Shown: positions 7,363 to 11,349 of the stretch, piece by piece | How the letters are laid out: each line of letters begins with the position of its first letter | Numbering within the stretch: position 1 is the first letter of the stretch | Source of the DNA: Stramenopiles sp. TOSAG23-6 | Lineage: Eukaryota; Sar | Length of the DNA: 11,349 nucleotides | Assembly: GCA_900128565.1 (NCBI GenBank) | Contig: LT636243.1 | Coordinates: forward strand, 1-11,349 | Reading direction: 5' to 3' | Program-made: the position numbers and the translations under genes | Notes under the pieces: model-generated | The model's input: the letters and a program-made list of their open reading frames with translations, nothing else | What the model was told of the DNA's origin: nothing | Databases searched by the model: none

Positions 7363-8961
7363 TTAGCACTTGCCGCACTTGCAGTTCGCCAAACCCCCAA
7401 CTTTTGCAAAACCCCCAACTTCATTTGACGGTTTGGAGTTTATTGGCCTTTCTACAATAGGTATACCAGTTTCTCCCCATAAATCCCCATAATTGGACGA
7501 AGGAGGTGCAGCAGGTCGCCTGAGTATTATTCTTTTCCGAGTCCTTTTCTTTTCCGGAGTTTTCTCTTGTTTTTCTGTTGGTGCTGCTAGTCGTGCTGGT
7601 TGAGCTGGTGCTTCTACTTCTTTGATAGTAGAAGCAACATCTTCTCTTGCAGCTGCTTCGTTACCAACGCCTCCTTCTGTTACGGTTAGATCTTTTTCTT
7701 TCATTGGTGCTGCTGGTTGAGCTGCAACTTTTTCTACTTCTTCGATCAATCGGGAGACCCTTTGCACTTCATCTTCTATTTGTTGTGCTGCCTCTTGTTG
7801 CGGTGGTGGTGCCGGTTGAGCTGCTGGTTGAGCTGGTCTCTTTTGTGCTTCTACTGCAGCTGCATCTTTTGCTTTTGGCCCTTCTGCTTCTGCTGTTGGA
7901 ATTTCATTAGCACATTTACCACACTTACAAGCTTTTTTTCCTGGTGCTGATGCTGCAGGAGATCGCCGTTTATCGACACCACCAGCTTCCACANCANCAG
8001 CAGTAGAAGCAACACCTGCTTCTGCTTCTGCTGTTGAATTTGTTACGGTTGGTTTTTTTTCTTTTACCAAAGTTGAATTATCACGTGCTGCATCTGGTGG
8101 TGCTAGTTGAGCTGCTGCTCCTTCTGCTGCCGCTGTTGTCTTTTGTGCTTCTCCTGCAACTGCTTCTTTTTCTTTTGACCCTTTTGCTTTTGCTGTTGGA
8201 ATTTCATTATTACAGTTACCACACTCACAGGGCTTAGCTGGTGGAGGTCGCTGATTATCAACACCACCAGCTTCCACAGCATCAGCAGTAGAAGCAACAC
8301 CTGCTTCTGCTTCTGCTGTTGAATTTGTTACGTTTACCGAAGTTGAATTATCACGACAATCATCACAACCACAACCATTAGAACCACTCATCAATTGTTT
8401 CAATATTTTTGTAGTGGAACTCGCCATTTTCTTAAAGTCAGCTGTGTTAATCTGTTTTTCGGAAGCGTTGAGCTCAAAATCGAATTTTACAGATCCTTGG
8501 CTAACATTTATTCCAGAACTTCCACGAATAATTGTAAAGTTGCGCTCTTCGTAAAATTTGAGTATTGCCCTTTTCTCGTCATCGTAGGAGTTAGTAGGTG
8601 AGTATTCAACATCAATAGTCAAAGATTGAGGCACAGTGTAATTTTTAGCTTTCTTAGGAAGAAATAATACACACAATAATAATCCCAAAGCACACGCGAC
8701 TGCAATAATAGCACCAATAAGTATACGGTTCATTCTCCTAGAGCCCACAGATTTTTCTTCGTCTGTAGAAGTCACAGGTGTCTTTGGAGTTACAACGTCT
8801 CTGTTCACAGGTACACCAACTTTTGGTGTTAATGTTGTCACTGCACCTATATTGCTTTCGATATCATTTCCTTCCATTTTCTGCATGGATACTGCTCCGG
8901 TAGAAGCATTTGCATCCTCAAGATCAGAGACAACTACTGGTAAATCACTCTTAGTATTCAT
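7363..8961 (-). CDS. single-pass membrane protein with repeated Cys-cluster ectodomain
   Basis: A single exon of 532 residues; the start is the first ATG of the frame (MNTKSDLPVV). Residues 1-79 are polar and presumably cytosolic, ending in a basic RRMNR. Residues about 80-101 are one clear membrane helix, followed by KKAK. Residues 107-195 look globular, with several N-glycosylation sequons (NYT, NFT, NVS, NAS). From 197 on, the chain is Ala/Pro/Glu-rich with repeated units (about 204-290 and 294-383, period 95-100 residues) and a decayed third near 419-450. Cys clusters are CGCDDC (197-202), CECGNC (245-250), CKCGKC (345-350) and CKCGKC at the extreme C-terminus. The clusters suggest metal binding or disulfide cross-linking; that is inference. 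Two unresolved bases (7994, 7997) blank residues 322-323. I do not recognise a family. A type II (N-in) surface protein is the likeliest reading. Confidence 0.82.
   Translation of the reverse strand: MNTKSDLPVVVSDLEDANASTGAVSMQKMEGNDIESNIGAVTTLTPKVGVPVNRDVVTPKTPVTSTDEEKSVGSRRMNRILIGAIIAVACALGLLLCVLFLPKKAKNYTVPQSLTIDVEYSPTNSYDDEKRAILKFYEERNFTIIRGSSGINVSQGSVKFDFELNASEKQINTADFKKMASSTTKILKQLMSGSNGCGCDDCRDNSTSVNVTNSTAEAEAGVASTADAVEAGGVDNQRPPPAKPCECGNCNNEIPTAKAKGSKEKEAVAGEAQKTTAAAEGAAAQLAPPDAARDNSTLVKEKKPTVTNSTAEAEAGVASTAXXVEAGGVDKRRSPAASAPGKKACKCGKCANEIPTAEAEGPKAKDAAAVEAQKRPAQPAAQPAPPPQQEAAQQIEDEVQRVSRLIEEVEKVAAQPAAPMKEKDLTVTEGGVGNEAAAREDVASTIKEVEAPAQPARLAAPTEKQEKTPEKKRTRKRIILRRPAAPPSSNYGDLWGETGIPIVERPINSKPSNEVGGFAKVGGLANCKCGKC
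7813..8352 (-). repeat. internal coding duplication, about 285-bp period
   Basis: Two copies of a unit encode VTNSTAEAEAGVASTA, then VEAGGVD, then a Cys cluster and NEIPTA. The DNA from about 7976 to 8047 nearly repeats that from 8261 to 8332 (period 285 bp, preserving frame). The high nucleotide identity of the core suggests a recent duplication or homogenisation. A third, decayed unit (KEKDLTVTEGG, EDVASTIKEVEA) follows towards the C-terminus. Confidence 0.8.
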
Positions 8962-9018
8962 TTTCACAATTTTCAAGGGTAAGTATTTTCAATTGTAAGT
9001 ATTATTTACTTCACGACG

Positions 9019-9058
9019 AATCGCTACAGCTGTGGGGTAGCAATCGCTACAGCTGTGG
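9019..9058. repeat. 17-bp direct repeat, two copies 23 bp apart
   Basis: AATCGCTACAGCTGTGG is repeated exactly, with GGTAGC between. It lies about 60-100 bp upstream of the ATG at 8961. Two identical copies with a CAGCTG core could be binding sites, or a plain duplication. Confidence 0.75.
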
Positions 9059-9242
9059 TAGCTAAAATGCTAAAATGAATGGCTGGCTTTATTTGTGTTG
9101 TTTACACGAAATATTGATGCCTTGATTTCGTGTTACAATTTTTAATAATAATTAATTTAAATCTTTGATTCAATCGGGACTTTAGATACCCAAGAGCGGA
9201 GAATCAGACACCAAAGTACTTGGATGCCTTAGTAAACTTCAA

Positions 9243-9287
9243 ATGAATGAACTGCCGAAAGTAAAAAGATACTCTTCAGACCATTAA
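9243..9287 (+). other. upstream ORF, 14 codons
   Basis: ATG at 9243 opens MNELPKVKRYSSDH and stops with TAA at 9285-9287, one base before the main ATG at 9289. If transcribed, ribosomes would have to leak past or reinitiate almost in place. No evidence of translation is available from DNA. Confidence 0.4.
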
Positions 9288-9288
9288 T

Positions 9289-9846
9289 ATGCCAACTAAA
9301 ATTGCCGAATACAATTGCACCAATCGATGCCGTATGCACAACAATACAAAGTACAAAGATAAATGCAGCGACTACGCTTTGAAACTAATATACGATTTGA
9401 TCAATAAGGTCACAGTTAAAGATTGTACAAAGTCAGAGGGTTCAGTCGATAGCGACTTTATACGTTCTAATATAGATATGCTGGAAGTAATTGGAGAAAG
9501 TATGTATCATGTACATCATAAAGTGGATGTCATTGCCGAAGATAATTTGCGGCGAGAACTCGTTGAACATTATTTCCCATTCTTGGAGGCAAATGGGTCG
9601 AAAATTTCTGATCTCATCATGAAAGTTTGGGACGCTACAGATACCTGCATTCAACTCAATTTATCAGTCACTACAGAGAAAGAGCACATTCGCGCAGTGG
9701 ATTTTGTCGAACAAATATTGAATCAACTACATAGAAGAAAAGAAGCAGCGGATAATAACAGTAAAAGGATCTTCAACGAAATTTGTCGTTTAATGAAGGA
9801 AAGACGTCAAAACAAGCCAAGACGTACAGACATGCGCTGTGCTTAA
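9289..9846 (+). CDS. hypothetical 185-residue protein
   Basis: A single exon from ATG (MPTKIAEYNCTNRC) to TAA. No signal peptide or membrane segment is visible. The N-terminus has three closely spaced Cys (C10, C14 and C26 region); the remainder is predicted by eye to be mainly helical, with alternating hydrophobic and charged residues (LEVIGESMYHVHHKVDV, LVEHYFPFLEANGSKI). It ends in a basic tail (KERRQNKPRRTDMR). I recognise no family. It is divergent from the Cys-cluster membrane gene across a 327-bp spacer and convergent with NPL4. The length, ATG start, and absence of a better overlapping frame support a real gene, but without a homologue it stays hypothetical. Confidence 0.62.
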   Translation: MPTKIAEYNCTNRCRMHNNTKYKDKCSDYALKLIYDLINKVTVKDCTKSEGSVDSDFIRSNIDMLEVIGESMYHVHHKVDVIAEDNLRRELVEHYFPFLEANGSKISDLIMKVWDATDTCIQLNLSVTTEKEHIRAVDFVEQILNQLHRRKEAADNNSKRIFNEICRLMKERRQNKPRRTDMRCA

Positions 9847-10126
9847 AACCTCCACGCACCGAAATAATACCACACTCCCACCATCACCAGTAGTGAAGAC
9901 AAACTACTCCCAATGAACAAAAACTATGTATAACATACGTGTAATTATTGTAAAGCCAGGTCCTTATCGTTCTAGTTTTTCGAACATATTTTATCATGCC
10001 TCGTGAGAGTCAAAATTGGTATACATTGCACAAAACTCATTCATTTTATTGTTTAGTATACAAATTTGGAATCAAACTTTATAAATTTCATGATAAGAAC
10101 AAAAAAATTTTCATTTTATTTTTTTA
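9847..10126. other. convergent intergenic space
   Basis: 280 bp between the stop codons of the hypothetical gene and NPL4, presumably holding both 3' UTRs. AT-rich, no repeat, RNA gene or intron-like element recognised. On the minus strand, AATAAA-like runs follow the NPL4 stop closely. Confidence 0.5.
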
Positions 10127-11299
10127 TTAGTGAACAAGTGAATCAATAATTAGCTTGTATCCTTCCTTTACAGGCACTTCTGGATTTATTACAGATTTGC
10201 ACAGATCCAAAACACTTTCTAATCCCATAATAGGTACTAACGCCAGTAATGCCTGGAAGTCCGCGACGCGAGCTGCGTGCGGTTGTCTTGAACAGTTTAC
10301 TAAACGACTTCTAAGAGCGGCATTGGGTAAAGGCGTATTCTCTCTATTCGCAATCGGAAAAGTGCATGTTAATCCAGAGACTTTGTGCTGGACGATAGCT
10401 ACTACGCTTAAAAAATATGAAGTACTTACTGCAGTGGCAGGTTTGCCTTCCACTAACGCGGTAAATGTTTCACTAACTTTACAGCAACCAGGTTTCTCCT
10501 CATGTTCTAAGAGAGCTCCCGCATCTGTCATTTGAAGGCATAGTGGACTGCACTGAAATGCATCAAATTCGGCCATGCCTTCTGCATTTGCTGTAACTAC
10601 AACAGTAACAAATTTACATTTATCTACATTGCTTAGTGAGCCACCACACGCTTCCATTTGTTGTTCTGCCGACTCTAAAAGTTCGAAAGCTGTAAATCGA
10701 TATTCATCGTCTTCATCACTATTCTCGGAATCACTGGAAGCATTTCGATATGGATGACTAAATATCCATCCTACTTTTTGCAACCCCAGACTTGAAGCTA
10801 CCTGCAACACACTATCTAAAGGTAAATCATCAGGAGTATATTCACTTAAACATAATTCTCCGGAAGCATCAACCTTTTGTGGAGGTTCATAAATTACATC
10901 AACTATCGTTTTTGAGTTTTCTTCGTCATATCGACCAAAAAGGTATCCGCAACGTGGCGCAAAGGCATACGAACGAACATACATCTGGAAAACGTTACAA
11001 GCATCGCCATTCAGAGAAACTTGTTTACAAACAGATTCCTTAGGAGCAGTAACTTTGAAGTTGTACTGGGCATCCAATGCAGCAAACTCTGCCAGAGTCC
11101 AGTGCATTTTCATAGAACGAAGGTCCCTCAATCCAGGCCGAAACCCTTTCTTTGTAGCAGCAGTTTCAAAATCTTGGGGTAAAATAACACCTCCTTTACC
11201 AATAGTTTTCTTTACTCCTTTTGAAGTGATGTGTACCATTTCATTTGATACGGTATCGCTGGTGTGTAAATATAAAAGATCCCCATGACCTAATCCCAA
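10127..11299 (-). CDS. NPL4: NPL4, ubiquitin-recognition cofactor of p97/Cdc48 (5' partial)
   Basis: 390 residues from the first visible exon base to TAA; the first codon is TTG, so it is an internal exon and not a start. The NPL4 hallmarks are in order: the end of the ubiquitin-like domain (LGLGHGDLLYL, residues 1-11), then the MPN-like core with GYLFGRYDEE (118-127), VDVIYEPPQ (133-141) and GLQKVGWIFSHP (172-183). After that come FDAFQCS.LC, TCTFPIANRENT and the closing EGYKLIIDSL. NPL4 pairs with UFD1 to bring ubiquitylated proteins to Cdc48/p97 for extraction and proteasomal degradation; its MPN fold lacks protease function. The form resembles the short plant type, without an obvious CxxC zinc finger at the C-terminus. 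An acidic insertion (DSENSDEDDE, about 190-199) interrupts the core. About 60-80 N-terminal residues lie beyond the window. Confidence 0.93.
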   Translation of the reverse strand: MGLGHGDLLYLHTSDTVSNEMVHITSKGVKKTIGKGGVILPQDFETAATKKGFRPGLRDLRSMKMHWTLAEFAALDAQYNFKVTAPKESVCKQVSLNGDACNVFQMYVRSYAFAPRCGYLFGRYDEENSKTIVDVIYEPPQKVDASGELCLSEYTPDDLPLDSVLQVASSLGLQKVGWIFSHPYRNASSDSENSDEDDEYRFTAFELLESAEQQMEACGGSLSNVDKCKFVTVVVTANAEGMAEFDAFQCSPLCLQMTDAGALLEHEEKPGCCKVSETFTALVEGKPATAVSTSYFLSVVAIVQHKVSGLTCTFPIANRENTPLPNAALRSRLVNCSRQPHAARVADFQALLALVPIMGLESVLDLCKSVINPEVPVKEGYKLIIDSLVH

Positions 11300-11349
11300 A
11301 TGTAATGTGAATATATATATATATATTTGTTTTTTGGAAAATAATTCGT
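11300..11349 (-). other. 3' part of an intron in NPL4 (right edge)
   Basis: On the minus strand the exon is preceded by TTCACATTACAT, one base off the family ending TTCACAATACAT and again without AG. An (AT) run lies just upstream of it (about 11311-11326). The branch motif is not within the 50 visible bases. The NPL4 reading frame begins exactly at the predicted boundary, in the middle of the ubiquitin-like domain, which supports an intron here. Confidence 0.65.

Larger units (their letters stand above)
8962..9288. promoter_or_regulatory. divergent intergenic region, possible shared promoter
   Basis: 327 bp between two genes transcribed away from each other. It contains a 17-bp perfect repeat AATCGCTACAGCTGTGG at 9019-9035 and 9042-9058 (period 23 bp). 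Each copy holds CAGCTG, an E-box-like palindrome. An upstream ORF for the right-hand gene lies at 9243-9287. No introner-like element is seen. Promoter activity is inferred from position. Confidence 0.45.

Noticed and set aside
7647-8237. Leu-rich plus-strand open frames opposite the Cys-cluster gene.
   Set aside because: They are the complement of Ala/Glu/Gln-rich repeat codons, which produces Leu-rich shadows; no domain is present.
8962-8976. Starting the Cys-cluster membrane protein five codons earlier.
   Set aside because: The upstream codon is TTG; the first ATG at 8961 is the natural start.
1-11349. tRNA, rRNA or CRISPR arrays.
   Set aside because: No cloverleaf, rRNA core motif or regularly spaced repeat-spacer structure was recognised by eye; the repeated elements are introns with splice-like signals.

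Overview
This window is nuclear DNA of a microbial eukaryote. Its genes are interrupted by short AT-rich introns and use TAA and TGA stops of the standard code. It encodes eukaryotic protein families: IQ, WW and B-box domains, and NPL4. No bacterial operon logic is visible. The lineage cannot be fixed from the sequence. Families of near-identical mobile introns (introners) are known from several marine protists, including the dinoflagellate parasite Amoebophrya, pelagophytes and Micromonas, so a marine protist is a reasonable guess and no more.

Layout, left to right. (1) A plus-strand gene, open at the left edge (192-4009, three exons in the window), encodes a large scaffold-like protein with about 13 IQ motifs, a coiled coil, a WW domain, four B-box-like zinc modules, a second WW domain and another coiled coil. 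(2) Convergent to it, a minus-strand gene of seven exons (6861 down to 4267) encodes a 649-residue protein with two N-terminal membrane segments that I cannot assign to a family. (3) A minus-strand single-exon gene (8961 to 7363) encodes a single-pass membrane protein with a repeated low-complexity ectodomain and four Cys-x-Cys-x-x-Cys clusters. (4) Divergent from it, a plus-strand gene (9289-9846) encodes a 185-residue helical protein of unknown role, preceded by a 14-codon upstream ORF. (5) At the right edge, a minus-strand gene (11299 to 10127) encodes NPL4, the p97/Cdc48 ubiquitin cofactor; its N-terminal exon lies outside the window.

The most interesting content is the introns. Nine complete introns, two partial ones and one intron-like element in a 3' intergenic space share one design. 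They start with GTAYGTTTT, carry an AT-rich body, often contain a palindrome built on GTACGAAATTTCGTAC, then have a yeast-like branch motif ACCTAAC. Most end 33-45 nt later in CACAATACAT or a close variant, not in AG. The reading frame is restored at all eight complete internal junctions by this single rule, giving ORFs of 1209 and 649 residues. One intron is bounded by a 9-bp direct repeat, and two elements sit head to tail with no exon between them. Together these features suggest a recently active introner-like element family whose 3' splice site is non-canonical.
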